A stretch of DNA of 64,000 bases from Empedobacter stercoris (lineage in GTDB: Bacteria > Bacteroidota > Bacteroidia > Flavobacteriales > Weeksellaceae): positions 930,001 to 994,000 of the forward strand of contig NZ_CP104209.1 in NCBI RefSeq assembly GCF_025244765.1. Reading direction: 5' to 3'. The notes beneath the pieces are model-generated. The model was not told the DNA's origin. It saw nothing but the letters and a program-made list of their open reading frames with translations, and ran no database searches. This document shows, one piece after another, positions 9,368 to 18,075 of the stretch; position 1 is the first letter of the stretch, and every line of letters starts with the position of its first letter. The translations under genes and the position numbers were made by a program.

Positions 9368-9850
9368 TTAATGAAATGTTTTCTGCTGTTGTATTGTAAA
9401 AGTATTGTAATTTTTGGCGTATGACTTAATCAATGCTTGAACTTCTTTAGGTGCCGATTTATAATTATCGATAATAAATGTTTTATCTTCTTGAATATTT
9501 TGATTGTATTTAATAAACTTTGGAATATTTTCTTGAATGATTAATCGAATCAGACGATTTTCCACATCTTTTGAATCCTTTTTGATCGAATTATTAATCA
9601 AAGTAGCGCCTTCTGTAAAAAATTGTTTTTTTATTTCCTTATCTTTTATCGTTCTTGCTTTTAATATTTTAGAAGCTCCTTTGTACGCAATAATTGTCTG
9701 ATTTTCACCAGAATAATTATTTAATTTATTGTATAAAATAGTCACATTTTTAGATGATTTCGAAGCGTTTTCAAAATCCGTCCTTAATTCGGATAATGTT
9801 AATCCAAAAAAGAATAAAACCGAAAATAATAACGATAATATGATTTTCAT
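9368..9850 (-). CDS. Exported hypothetical protein of the pigment operon
   Basis: 160 residues with an N-terminal signal peptide (IILSLLFSVLFFFGLTLS), probably periplasmic. The rest is Lys- and Asn-rich, predicted helical, with no motif I recognise. The start ATG overlaps the stop of the dehydratase gene before it (TAATG), which indicates translational coupling. Position between a dehydratase and a glycosyltransferase suggests a helper role in pigment assembly or transport, but function is unknown. Confidence 0.65.
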   Translation of the reverse strand: MKIILSLLFSVLFFFGLTLSELRTDFENASKSSKNVTILYNKLNNYSGENQTIIAYKGASKILKARTIKDKEIKKQFFTEGATLINNSIKKDSKDVENRLIRLIIQENIPKFIKYNQNIQEDKTFIIDNYKSAPKEVQALIKSYAKNYNTFTIQQQKTFH

Positions 9851-10221
9851 TAATCCAAAACTTTATAAATTGCACTAAATTTTAAGGCATTTGTTGCTTC
9901 AAAAAAAGAAGTATTTTTAACTTTTACTTCATCATTTTCGCAAACAACATTCAAATTTAATTCCAAAATTGGATTCACAAATGGATTTATGGTTGCCATA
10001 AATTTGACATTCGAAACTTTAGACAAAAACAGATTTTTAGCAACAAAACCTTCTGTTATTTCTTTTATAATTTGCATCATGCAAACGCCTGGAGTAATTG
10101 GATTATTTGGAAAATGACCTTCAAAAACTTCATGATTTGGATTCAGTTCAATTTGGACTTTAAAATTTACATCATCTATTTTCTCCGAATTTTTGATGGT
10201 ATATAGATTAGGAATAAGCAT
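9850..10221 (-). CDS. FabZ-like 3-hydroxyacyl-ACP dehydratase (hotdog fold)
   Basis: A 123-residue single hotdog domain. The segment EGHFPNNPITPGVCMMQ matches the FabA/FabZ active-site signature GHFPxxPxxPGV, including the catalytic His. The usual acidic residue on the central helix would be the Glu in QIIKEI, slightly displaced from the canonical spacing. It would dehydrate 3-hydroxyacyl-ACP intermediates to give the conjugated double bonds of the aryl polyene chain. One of three dehydratase-like genes in the operon. Confidence 0.8.
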   Translation of the reverse strand: MLIPNLYTIKNSEKIDDVNFKVQIELNPNHEVFEGHFPNNPITPGVCMMQIIKEITEGFVAKNLFLSKVSNVKFMATINPFVNPILELNLNVVCENDEVKVKNTSFFEATNALKFSAIYKVLD

Positions 10222-10277
10222 TTGTAACTGTTTTGATTTACAAATATAATCTAAAAAATATTGTAATTTAAGTTTGT

Positions 10278-10901
10278 TTAATCTTCCTCTAATTGTGTAT
10301 TTACTTTTGACAATTCGATACTTAAGTTAAAGTGATTGTGTTTGATTAAAATCTTTTCTGGATAATCTGTTTGATTAGTCGTAAAACAATTGAATGTCTT
10401 TATTTTATTGTTCTTTAGATGAATTAATTCTTGAAAATAATTTGATTCATTTTCATCGAATACTAAACTTACTTCTTTCGATTTTAAAACAACAAAATCT
10501 GCTGTTTTAATAGATTCATCTACTTTGAAATCGTTTTTAAAAAGCATTTGTAAATCATTTGCAAGTGTTTTCACAACTACTTTTTTATTCAAATCTGGCA
10601 TGGCATAATTCAAGTTGTAATTATATTCCGAAATAGATAAATCAAATAATGTATTTCCAAAATCAGACATCATTACTACTCGATGCGAATCATAACCGAG
10701 CTTTTTTACTACAAAATTACCTTTCATTTCATTTTTCATAAACGTAATCTTAAAACGGTAACTGTATTCTTTGTTAATTTGACTAAAATAAGGATTAAGA
10801 AATTCCTTTTCAACCTTTTGTTTATCTTGTATATCGGCTATTTTATATGTCGTTCCACAAGACGTTAAAAACAAAATACTAAGGAGTAAAAACAGACGCA
10901 T
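10278..10901 (-). CDS. Lipoprotein of the pigment operon
   Basis: 207 residues with a clear lipoprotein signal (LFLLLSILFLTSCGTT; lipobox LTSC, Cys15). The mature part is rich in beta-strand-like alternation. I do not recognise a named family, although small lipoproteins next to LolA-like genes are typical of aryl polyene and flexirubin clusters. The gene overlaps the LolA-like gene by 23 bases, so the two are probably made together and may act together in moving the pigment to the outer membrane. Confidence 0.75.
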   Translation of the reverse strand: MRLFLLLSILFLTSCGTTYKIADIQDKQKVEKEFLNPYFSQINKEYSYRFKITFMKNEMKGNFVVKKLGYDSHRVVMMSDFGNTLFDLSISEYNYNLNYAMPDLNKKVVVKTLANDLQMLFKNDFKVDESIKTADFVVLKSKEVSLVFDENESNYFQELIHLKNNKIKTFNCFTTNQTDYPEKILIKHNHFNLSIELSKVNTQLEED

Positions 10902-11505
10902 TGATTGCTTTATTTAAAGATTTGTTCGTAAATAAGATTTTGGTGTAATCGTCTGAAGGCTCAATCAATTTCACTTCTGTCACCGTCGATTGTCCGGAAT
11001 AAAACGTCAACTGAATTTCTTTGATGTATTTCATCACATCTTTTATTTTCGGTTGCAATTTTGCTATTCGAGCTTTATCCGTTTTAACATACGTAATAAC
11101 AAAATCATTGGTATTGAACAAATTACCACTTACACTTCCAACAATCAATTGATTTAGTTTTTCAAACTTTTTATTCCCTTGTAAATCAACACTCGATTTT
11201 TTTCCTTCGTCGTTAATGTAAATTTTATTGTGGTTAAAAATGACATTATAATCAATAGGTTGCGTATAATTCCAACGCATCGAACTTGGATTTTGCAGAT
11301 ACAATTTACCTTTCGAAACAATTGGATTTTCTAAAAAACTCATCACTTTATATTGTGTAAAATCAGCCGTTAACGTCTTTATTCTTTTAGAATCAGTTAC
11401 AATATCTTTTTTGAAATTCTCAATTTCAGCATTACTCATTTTACTTTCTTGCGCAAAAATTGTCAAGTGAAAAAATGCAAATAAAATGAAGATTTTAGTT
11501 TTCAT
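10879..11505 (-). CDS. LolA-like outer-membrane carrier protein
   Basis: A 208-residue periplasmic protein with signal peptide (TKIFILFAFFHLTIFAQ). The body matches the LolA fold pattern: LTADFTQYKVM, GKLYLQNPSSMRWNYTQP and FNHNKIYIND, which form the first strands of the lipid-carrying half barrel. In these clusters LolA-like proteins are thought to carry the hydrophobic pigment across the periplasm. I chose the ATG at 11505 over a TTG/ATG slightly upstream, because it starts directly at the charged signal-peptide N-region. It overlaps the deacetylase gene by 11 bases. Confidence 0.85.
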   Translation of the reverse strand: MKTKIFILFAFFHLTIFAQESKMSNAEIENFKKDIVTDSKRIKTLTADFTQYKVMSFLENPIVSKGKLYLQNPSSMRWNYTQPIDYNVIFNHNKIYINDEGKKSSVDLQGNKKFEKLNQLIVGSVSGNLFNTNDFVITYVKTDKARIAKLQPKIKDVMKYIKEIQLTFYSGQSTVTEVKLIEPSDDYTKILFTNKSLNKAINASVFTP

Positions 11506-12268
11506 ATACATCAATTTTCAAGAGTTCGTCTAAAGGAACTACTTTATAATTTTCCTTTTGTAAAAATACAAATAATTGTGCTAACACATTCGCTGTTTTA
11601 TCCGAAGTGTCATGCAATAAAACGATTGAACCTGGTTTAATTTGTCGTGTAATTCGATCAAACAATCTTTTTTCATCATCAATAACTGTATCCAAAGATC
11701 GAACATCCCAACCTATTACGTGATGTTTGGTTCTGCGCAAAGCTCTTGCAATATGTGGATTTGTCACGCCAAAAGGCGGTCTAAAAATCTTTGTTTTAAC
11801 CGATATAATTTGTTCAATAATTTGATTAGTAGTCAGAATTTCTTGTATAATTTTATCAGTTGAATAAAAGCCATTTTTAGGCGAATGATGATAAGTATGA
11901 TTTCCTATTAAATGCCCTAATTGATGTATTTTTTGAAGATTTTCTGGAGATTGATTGATTTGTTTTCCGATACAAAAAAATGTTGCTTTAGCATTATTTT
12001 TTTTTAAAATTTCAAGAATTCTTGGTGTAAATTCTGTTGGTCCATCATCAAAAGTTAACGAAATTATTCGATCTGTGGTTTTCCCTGCTGAATGAAACGC
12101 TTTCAAAAAGTAATTAAATCGAATTTCAAAAGCACCAAAAATTGTCAATAACGACCAAATAAAAAAAGGTATAAACAAATAAAAAAAAGACAAACTTTTT
12201 GCAAAACAACCAATTGAAATACAAATTAGTGTAGTTATAAAAAAGATGGTGGCAACTTTAAATTTCAT
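11495..12268 (-). CDS. Polysaccharide deacetylase (NodB homology) family protein
   Basis: 257 residues: an N-terminal region with two hydrophobic segments, then a NodB-type domain with SLTFDDGPTEFTPRIL (catalytic base Asp and first metal ligand Asp) and the metal-binding HLIGNHTYHH (HxxxH). The C-terminal IVLLHDTS holds the expected catalytic His motif. Members remove acetyl groups from N-acetyl sugars. In this operon it could act on a glycosylated intermediate made by the GT2 enzyme, but this is inference. An A9 run within the gene (about 11997-12005) leaves the frame intact. Confidence 0.85.
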   Translation of the reverse strand: MKFKVATIFFITTLICISIGCFAKSLSFFYLFIPFFIWSLLTIFGAFEIRFNYFLKAFHSAGKTTDRIISLTFDDGPTEFTPRILEILKKNNAKATFFCIGKQINQSPENLQKIHQLGHLIGNHTYHHSPKNGFYSTDKIIQEILTTNQIIEQIISVKTKIFRPPFGVTNPHIARALRRTKHHVIGWDVRSLDTVIDDEKRLFDRITRQIKPGSIVLLHDTSDKTANVLAQLFVFLQKENYKVVPLDELLKIDVYEN

Positions 12269-13254
12269 ATCGATTGAAGCAATACTAAACTCAAATCTTT
12301 TCCATTCCGACCATTGACCAAAAGTACATTTCGATAACTTTTAGCCACTATTTTATTGGTTTTAAATTGATAAGGTAAACTTTGATGACGTAATAATTTG
12401 CAGCCTAAAATAAATCCAAAAGCCGATGACGTTCCAAATTCACCAATAAAATCTTTGTATTCAAATATCTCAATCAATTCCTTCTCATTAATTCGCAAAG
12501 TTTGATCTCCTGAAATTATCGCATCAATATCGGATAAATCAATATTATTCAATTGAATAAACTTTAAAATTTCAGCATTTACATCTTCATAATTATTCAA
12601 GAGATGAACATCTATTACTTTCGCATAAGAACTTTCACTTTTTTGATTAGATAAAACACAAAAGTGTGCACCTTCACTGTATTTAACTCCTTGGTTAAAC
12701 TCATTTTTAATCTCACCAACTAATTGCAATAATTCATAAGTACGAACACCTATTTCATCAATTCCACCAATTAACGCATTATTAATCCCTTCCTTTTCTA
12801 CTTGTAAAAAACCATCTAATAACGCATTCTCAAAGGAATTAAAACCATTTGTATAGGTAAAATTGTAAGCGTTGCACCCAAGATGTAAAGCAATTTGAGA
12901 ACCAACCGTATTATGTGTAGATTGAATAAAAGCAGTTGGCGTCAAAAACTCCTCTTTGTTTTGAATAATATTCGTCAAAAACTTTTCAGAATCCACCAAA
13001 CAACCTAAAGCTGTTCCAGTGATTATCGCTTCTGGATGTTCAATTCCTCCATCATTCAATGCTTTTAAAGAAGAATAAATTCCCATTTTAACTCCAGAAG
13101 CCATTCGACGACTCATCGCAGAAGAAATAATATCTTTTAACAAAGGAGATTTCGCTTTCGTTATTGAAGTTTCTAATAACAAAAAATCATTTGTGATTTC
13201 ATTTGTAAATTGAGCATTTACGAAACCTAATCCATTTACCACTACTTCTTTCAT
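12265..13254 (-). CDS. Chain-length-factor-like beta-ketoacyl synthase without catalytic triad
   Basis: 329 residues of thiolase-fold ketosynthase, shorter than the usual ~400. Where active KS enzymes have a Cys after STA/SxAC, this one reads YTNGFNSFENALL. The first His motif (HGTxT) is replaced by SGDQTLRIN, and the second (GHTxxA) by GEFGTSSAFG. All three catalytic residues therefore appear lost, as in chain-length factors, which pair with a catalytic KS to set polyene length. It overlaps the downstream end of the active KS gene by 4 bases (ATGA-type coupling), fitting a heterodimer with that product. Confidence 0.8.
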   Translation of the reverse strand: MKEVVVNGLGFVNAQFTNEITNDFLLLETSITKAKSPLLKDIISSAMSRRMASGVKMGIYSSLKALNDGGIEHPEAIITGTALGCLVDSEKFLTNIIQNKEEFLTPTAFIQSTHNTVGSQIALHLGCNAYNFTYTNGFNSFENALLDGFLQVEKEGINNALIGGIDEIGVRTYELLQLVGEIKNEFNQGVKYSEGAHFCVLSNQKSESSYAKVIDVHLLNNYEDVNAEILKFIQLNNIDLSDIDAIISGDQTLRINEKELIEIFEYKDFIGEFGTSSAFGFILGCKLLRHQSLPYQFKTNKIVAKSYRNVLLVNGRNGKDLSLVLLQSI

Positions 13255-14447
13255 GATTTAGAAAAGATTAAAGTTGAACAATTCCCTCCAAAACCAAACG
13301 AGTTTGATAATACACATTGAATATCTTTGTTCTTAACTTCTGTCGAAGGAAAGATATTCAATTCTTCAATCGGAGATTGAAAATTAAGGTTAGGGTAAAC
13401 GATACTATGTTGTAAACTTAACAAACTAAAAACCGCTTCTACACTCGCTGCAGCAGCTAATGTATGACCCGTATATGGTTTAGTTGAACTAAAAATAGGT
13501 ACATCTTCTCCAAAGATTCTTTTCAAAGCTCTACCTTCTGTTATATCATTGTTGTTTGTAGCTGTACCATGAACATTGATATAATCGATATTCTTTGGTT
13601 GAATATTCGCGGTTTCAAATGCTTTTTTCATCGCTAAATACGCTCCTTCTCCATTTTCAGAAGATGCAGTTTGATGAAATGCATCATTGGCATTACCTGA
13701 ACCGATCAAATAACCAAAGATTTTTTTGTTTGATTTTTGAGCTAATTCATCTGATTCTAAAACCAAATAAGCTGCGGCTTCTCCAAGGTTTAAACCTTTA
13801 CGATTTTTATCAAAAGGTTGATTAAACTCGTCGCTTAAAATCATTAAACTTTTAAATCCATTGATTGTAAATTTAGACAAAGCGTCAGTCCCACCTACAA
13901 TCACACGATCCAATTTCCCTGAATTAATCAAACGAGCACCATACATAATCGCATTTGCAGCTGAAGAACATGCAGTACTAATCGTCGAAACAAAACCTTT
14001 TAAACCAATCTCGTTTGCAATTTGATTCGTTGTTGCTCCTGCATCATGACTCATAATATACTTTTGTTGATCAAGTAAATTTTCAAAATCTAAAAAATAA
14101 TTTTCAGTTCGATCCATTCCTCCTACACTCGTAGAGGAAATCAACCCCGTTCTTACTTCATTTACATCTTCTATCTTAGCTTTTTTTAAAGCTTCTTTTA
14201 CAGCTACAAGCCCTAGCATTGCTGTTCTGGAAAAGTTGTTGTCCGAAGATAAATTTAAAAAAGTTGCTAACTCATCATTAGATAATTTTATTTCACCCAC
14301 AAAAATTTCATTTTGATGAATAGATTCAACGTTTTTAAGGCGCGATAAACCATGTTTTTGATGAATTAATGAATCAAAATTTTCTTCGACATTCTTACCA
14401 ATTGCCGAGATAATTCCTATTCCAGTTATAGCAACTTTTTTTGTCAT
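13251..14447 (-). CDS. Beta-ketoacyl-ACP synthase II-type (FabF-like)
   Basis: A 398-residue ketosynthase with the complete Cys-His-His triad: STACSSA (Cys160), NVHGTAT (His293) and TGHTLAA (His328). It would extend the polyene chain by decarboxylative condensation with malonyl-ACP. It lies between an acyl carrier protein gene and the chain-length-factor-like gene, with 1- to 4-base overlaps, so the three are likely translated as a unit and the KS and CLF-like proteins likely pair. Confidence 0.9.
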   Translation of the reverse strand: MTKKVAITGIGIISAIGKNVEENFDSLIHQKHGLSRLKNVESIHQNEIFVGEIKLSNDELATFLNLSSDNNFSRTAMLGLVAVKEALKKAKIEDVNEVRTGLISSTSVGGMDRTENYFLDFENLLDQQKYIMSHDAGATTNQIANEIGLKGFVSTISTACSSAANAIMYGARLINSGKLDRVIVGGTDALSKFTINGFKSLMILSDEFNQPFDKNRKGLNLGEAAAYLVLESDELAQKSNKKIFGYLIGSGNANDAFHQTASSENGEGAYLAMKKAFETANIQPKNIDYINVHGTATNNNDITEGRALKRIFGEDVPIFSSTKPYTGHTLAAAASVEAVFSLLSLQHSIVYPNLNFQSPIEELNIFPSTEVKNKDIQCVLSNSFGFGGNCSTLIFSKS

Positions 14448-14704
14448 TATTTTGTTCTATTTTTTTCGATATAATCAGCCATGATTTTAACCGATTGAAA
14501 GATTGTTTTTCCTTCTTTTGGATCAGTAATTTTAATTCCATATTCCTTATCCAATAAAACAATCAATTCTAATGCATCAATAGAATCTAACCCCAAACCG
14601 TCTCCAAATAGAGGGTCATCATTTTTAATCTCTTCTACCGAAACATCTTCAAGATTTAAAATTTCGATAATTTTCACTTTTAAATCGTTTATTAAATTTT
14701 CCAT
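14447..14704 (-). CDS. Acyl carrier protein (first of two)
   Basis: An 85-residue acidic protein with the phosphopantetheine site LGLDSIDALEL (Ser at the helix start). It would carry growing polyene intermediates as thioesters. The stop overlaps the start of the following ketosynthase gene by one base. A second ACP lies at 24068-24316; the two share the DSxD attachment motif but differ elsewhere, so they could serve separate arms of the pathway. Confidence 0.92.
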   Translation of the reverse strand: MENLINDLKVKIIEILNLEDVSVEEIKNDDPLFGDGLGLDSIDALELIVLLDKEYGIKITDPKEGKTIFQSVKIMADYIEKNRTK

Positions 14705-14731
14705 AATGTTTTTATTCTAACTAATATTATT

Positions 14732-15271
14732 TTAATCTATTAAGTACATTTTTGTTTCGTAATCTTCTTGTAAATAATCAACCCAAGCCAACACAACTTT
14801 TTTTGTTTTATTCTTATTAATCAAAAAATTCGCATATTTCTTAAGTAGATCTTCATCAAAATTCGATGAAATAAAAAAAGCATTTTCAGTTTTCAAATGA
14901 TGACGAATACTGACTTCTCCTAAACAAATATTTGCTAATGTGTAAACAAATACAGCTGGACTTGGAAAAATTTCATCAGTCGATTGAATACTTTTTTGAT
15001 GTTTCAAATCTGAATCTAAACTTGAATTTCTATTGGCAAAAACCAACGCTATTTCTTGATTTTCATTCAATGTATTCTCGTCTTTTAGAATGATCTCAGC
15101 AGCTAAAAAAGCCAATTTACTTTGATTATCCATTTTATAGAATTTTGGATAATCTATTTCTAACGATTTAAATAAATTTTTAGAAAATAACCCAAAATCT
15201 CCTGAAGAATCTTCGAAATAAAGTTCGTCATTCAACCAAACTTGTTCTTTTTTAATTTCAACTTTATTCAT
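14732..15271 (-). CDS. Small ketosynthase-like protein of the pigment operon
   Basis: 179 residues, about half a ketosynthase. The segment FPSPAVFVYTLANICLGEVSIRHHL resembles the region before and around a KS active site, but with no reactive Cys in the proper place and no His motifs. It is flanked by an active KS gene (8-base overlap) and an ACP gene. I read it as a degenerate KS-derived partner protein rather than a random fragment, because the frame is intact and tightly packed. Similar short KS-like proteins occur in aryl polyene clusters. No catalytic role can be inferred. Confidence 0.6.
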   Translation of the reverse strand: MNKVEIKKEQVWLNDELYFEDSSGDFGLFSKNLFKSLEIDYPKFYKMDNQSKLAFLAAEIILKDENTLNENQEIALVFANRNSSLDSDLKHQKSIQSTDEIFPSPAVFVYTLANICLGEVSIRHHLKTENAFFISSNFDEDLLKKYANFLINKNKTKKVVLAWVDYLQEDYETKMYLID

Positions 15272-16385
15272 CTTGAACTTTTTTAAGTATGATTACAGCA
15301 TTACTTCCGCCAAATCCAGAAGAAGTTTTTAGAATAACATTGATTTCTTTTTGAAGATTTTCCTTTAAAATATTTTGAGAAACTGAAGTTCCTACTTCTT
15401 TGAAATTATTACTTTTCAATATAATATTTTCTTCTGCTTGTTTCATCGAAATCACCAATTCTAACAATCCAGACGCACCCAATGTATGTCCGTAAAAAGC
15501 TTTTAGACTATTGGTCGGGGTTTTACTCATTTGCAAACGATTAAAAGCAATTGATTCCATTTCATCGTTATACAAAGTCGCCGTTCCATGAGCTGAAATA
15601 TAATCTATTTCATTTGATGAAACATTTGCTTCTTTCATCGCCGACTCGATACTCAAAACCAAACCTTCACCTGTTCGTGATGGTCCCGAAATGTGATTTG
15701 CATCATTAATAGAAGCTTCTCCCAAAATTTGAAAACTATTTTTTTCTTTATTCTTCGAAAGATAAATACAAGCTGCTGCTTCGCCTAAATTAACACCTTT
15801 TCGAGCCTGATCAAAAGGTTTGCACAACTCGAAATCCATTGCTTGAAATGAATTGAAACCTGTTAAAACAAAATCTGTTAATTCATCTAAAGCCAAAACA
15901 TATACATTGTCAAAAGTATCCATTTCAATGAAACGTTTTGCTACATTTACCGCCAAAACACCAGATACACATGCATTTGATACGATTATTGGTTCTGATT
16001 TGAATTCAAAATAATCAGCGATTTTTTTAGCGAAATTTGGAATAGATGCTTCGTTTATAGAATGTGAAAGATGATTAATATTTCCTTTCGTTGTGGATAA
16101 AACAAAACCCGTTCGAGAACTTATTTCCGCTTGCGCAACAATAGATTGAAGAGCTATAATCCCAATTAATTCTAATCGAGTATATTTTTTATTATCAATT
16201 ACTTGATCTTTTAAATTACAGAAAATTTCTTCATTAATTTTTCCTGCATAAAAATGTTTTAAATGACCAAATGATTCAACTTTAGTGACGGCAGAATTTC
16301 CCTCCAACAATTGATTCCAGTTCGTTTCAATTGTATTACCGAAAGGCGTTAAAATATTCGCACGATTGATGTAAATTTTCTCCAT
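15264..16385 (-). CDS. Beta-ketoacyl-ACP synthase
   Basis: A ketosynthase of about 373 residues with the expected triad in VSNACVSGV (Cys), SAHGTAT (His) and YGHTLGASG (His). I start it at the ATG at 16385, which overlaps the stop of the thioesterase gene as TAATG and begins right at the conserved first strand (KIYINRANILTPFG). An in-frame ATG nine codons upstream would add residues inside the thioesterase gene and is less likely. It is the second complete KS of the operon and probably extends a different chain or a different step from the FabF-like proteins. Confidence 0.85.
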   Translation of the reverse strand: MEKIYINRANILTPFGNTIETNWNQLLEGNSAVTKVESFGHLKHFYAGKINEEIFCNLKDQVIDNKKYTRLELIGIIALQSIVAQAEISSRTGFVLSTTKGNINHLSHSINEASIPNFAKKIADYFEFKSEPIIVSNACVSGVLAVNVAKRFIEMDTFDNVYVLALDELTDFVLTGFNSFQAMDFELCKPFDQARKGVNLGEAAACIYLSKNKEKNSFQILGEASINDANHISGPSRTGEGLVLSIESAMKEANVSSNEIDYISAHGTATLYNDEMESIAFNRLQMSKTPTNSLKAFYGHTLGASGLLELVISMKQAEENIILKSNNFKEVGTSVSQNILKENLQKEINVILKTSSGFGGSNAVIILKKVQDE

Positions 16386-16822
16386 TACAATAATCCTACT
16401 TTTTTCTTCCATTGTTCAAAGAATGCTGGAAATGTTAACATTAATTCTCCTTCGTTGTCTAAAAATACTTGAATTGTTTCACCAATACAAACTAATTTTT
16501 CATCTTGATTAAAAATCTTGAATTTATAAATCATCTTTGCAGCCAAAGTATCTACAAAAGTGGTTTCTATTCTACATTTATCTCCATATTTCAACGGAAA
16601 CTTATGCTCGCAAACTGATTTGATAATCGGCGTTACAAAGCCACTTTTTTGAATATCCAAGTAACTAATTCCAAAATGACGGCCAAAAGCTTCTCTTCCA
16701 TCTTCAAAATATGTAATATAATTCCCATGCCACACGATTCCCAACGGGTCGGTTTCATTAAATCGAACAGCGAAATTAGAATGATGTACTAAGGTTTTAA
16801 TCTTCTCTTTTGAATCTATCAT
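16385..16822 (-). CDS. Acyl-CoA/ACP thioesterase (4HBT hotdog)
   Basis: A 4-hydroxybenzoyl-CoA-thioesterase-type single hotdog domain. VRFNETDPLGIVWHGNYITYFEDGR shows the conserved Asp of the DPLG(I/M)V motif and the following HGNYxxYFE signature. It would release or edit thioester-bound intermediates. I use the ATG at 16822; a TTG five codons earlier is possible but less likely. It overlaps the end of the ABC permease gene by 26 bases and is coupled to the next ketosynthase. Confidence 0.87.
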   Translation of the reverse strand: MIDSKEKIKTLVHHSNFAVRFNETDPLGIVWHGNYITYFEDGREAFGRHFGISYLDIQKSGFVTPIIKSVCEHKFPLKYGDKCRIETTFVDTLAAKMIYKFKIFNQDEKLVCIGETIQVFLDNEGELMLTFPAFFEQWKKKVGLL

Positions 16823-18074
16823 AATATAATGCGGCAAACAAGGTAATAATATAGAACAAAATTAACAAAATAATATTCGGTACAATCTCTATGAATGACT
16901 GATTTCGTAGAATAAGACTATAATAGCCATCTAGCGCCCAATTCATCGGTGAGATTTTTGCGAAATGTTGCATAAAATCTGACATTGCAAAAACAGGAAT
17001 CCATACTCCTCCTATCGCTGCTAAAATAACGACTAAAGTTGCTCCAAATGGAGCAGATTGTTCTTGTGTTTTGGCTATTGTTCCAATTAAAAGTCCCAAA
17101 CCAATTGCGGCTAAAGACGCAAAAACAGTCAGTCCATAAATAGAAAATAAAATACCATCTGTTTTAAAACTTGGTAAATCAATCAATGGAAAAACGAATT
17201 TAGCTACACCTAAAATCATTGTAAACTGAAATAAACTTATGGCTAAATAAGTGATTGTTTTACCAATAATTTGAACTGAATAAGGCATCGGACTAGTTAA
17301 TAATCGTACGTGTGTTCCTAAACTTTTTTCTTTTACAATATTGATAGATAAAGGAACAACGATAAAAAATATAGCAAATAATGTCCAAGCAGGAACATTA
17401 TGTTGTGTCACGTTTGGTTTTAAAATTGATTTTGAATCTTCGGGAACAATTTCTTGAAAATGAATGAATTTTTCATTTTGAAAACTCAAATCTTCAGACC
17501 CCATTTCTTGTTGAAATGCCTTATAAATACTTTTATTTTCGGTGTCCGTTATTAATTGATCCAATACATTCGAAACATTGTCCTTAAATGCCAAGGAAGT
17601 TGCTGGATCAAAATAAAGTTTAATCGTTTTTGGACTAACCTGTTGATTGTATTTAACTTCCGTACTATCGAAAGCAAATTCATTTAAAATTTGCTCAACA
17701 TTTTGATTGATTTTATAATCCAAATCTTTTGATAATCGTTCAGGTATAACAATTCCGACTTGATATTTCCCTTTGAACACCTCTGATTTTAGTTCATCTT
17801 CTGTTAATTTTTTTCCATTTAATTCTGAAACAATTTTCAAATTGCCCGATTGAGAAATATATTTTTTAACCACAGCAGAAATACTATCCTGATCATGATC
17901 AATAAATAGTACTGGAATAGTTGCTTCTGCAAACGAATCGTAGGTACTTTTCTGAATTTTAGTTACCGTTACAACCAAAATCAAAGGCATTATAAAAAGA
18001 ATCACCAACCCACCAATATCGCGAATCAGCAATAAAATTTCTTTTTTAATACATGCTAAAAGTTGTTTCAACAT
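16797..18074 (-). CDS. ABC-2 type transporter permease
   Basis: 425 residues: one membrane segment at the N-terminus (GGLVILFIMPLILVVTV), an extracytoplasmic domain of about 200 residues, then five hydrophobic segments (for example WTLFAIFFIVVPLSINIV and TLVVILAAIGGVWIPVF). This is the classical ABC-2/DrrB-YhgE arrangement. It directly follows, with one base between, the ATP-binding protein gene, and together they form an exporter. In pigment clusters such exporters are presumed to flip pigment precursors to the periplasm. Confidence 0.9.
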   Translation of the reverse strand: MLKQLLACIKKEILLLIRDIGGLVILFIMPLILVVTVTKIQKSTYDSFAEATIPVLFIDHDQDSISAVVKKYISQSGNLKIVSELNGKKLTEDELKSEVFKGKYQVGIVIPERLSKDLDYKINQNVEQILNEFAFDSTEVKYNQQVSPKTIKLYFDPATSLAFKDNVSNVLDQLITDTENKSIYKAFQQEMGSEDLSFQNEKFIHFQEIVPEDSKSILKPNVTQHNVPAWTLFAIFFIVVPLSINIVKEKSLGTHVRLLTSPMPYSVQIIGKTITYLAISLFQFTMILGVAKFVFPLIDLPSFKTDGILFSIYGLTVFASLAAIGLGLLIGTIAKTQEQSAPFGATLVVILAAIGGVWIPVFAMSDFMQHFAKISPMNWALDGYYSLILRNQSFIEIVPNIILLILFYIITLFAALYYDRFKRED

Positions 18075-18075
18075 A

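Noticed and set aside
11997-12005. A9 tract in the deacetylase gene as a further frame break
   Set aside because: The reading frame is continuous through it and the protein is of normal length with all motifs.
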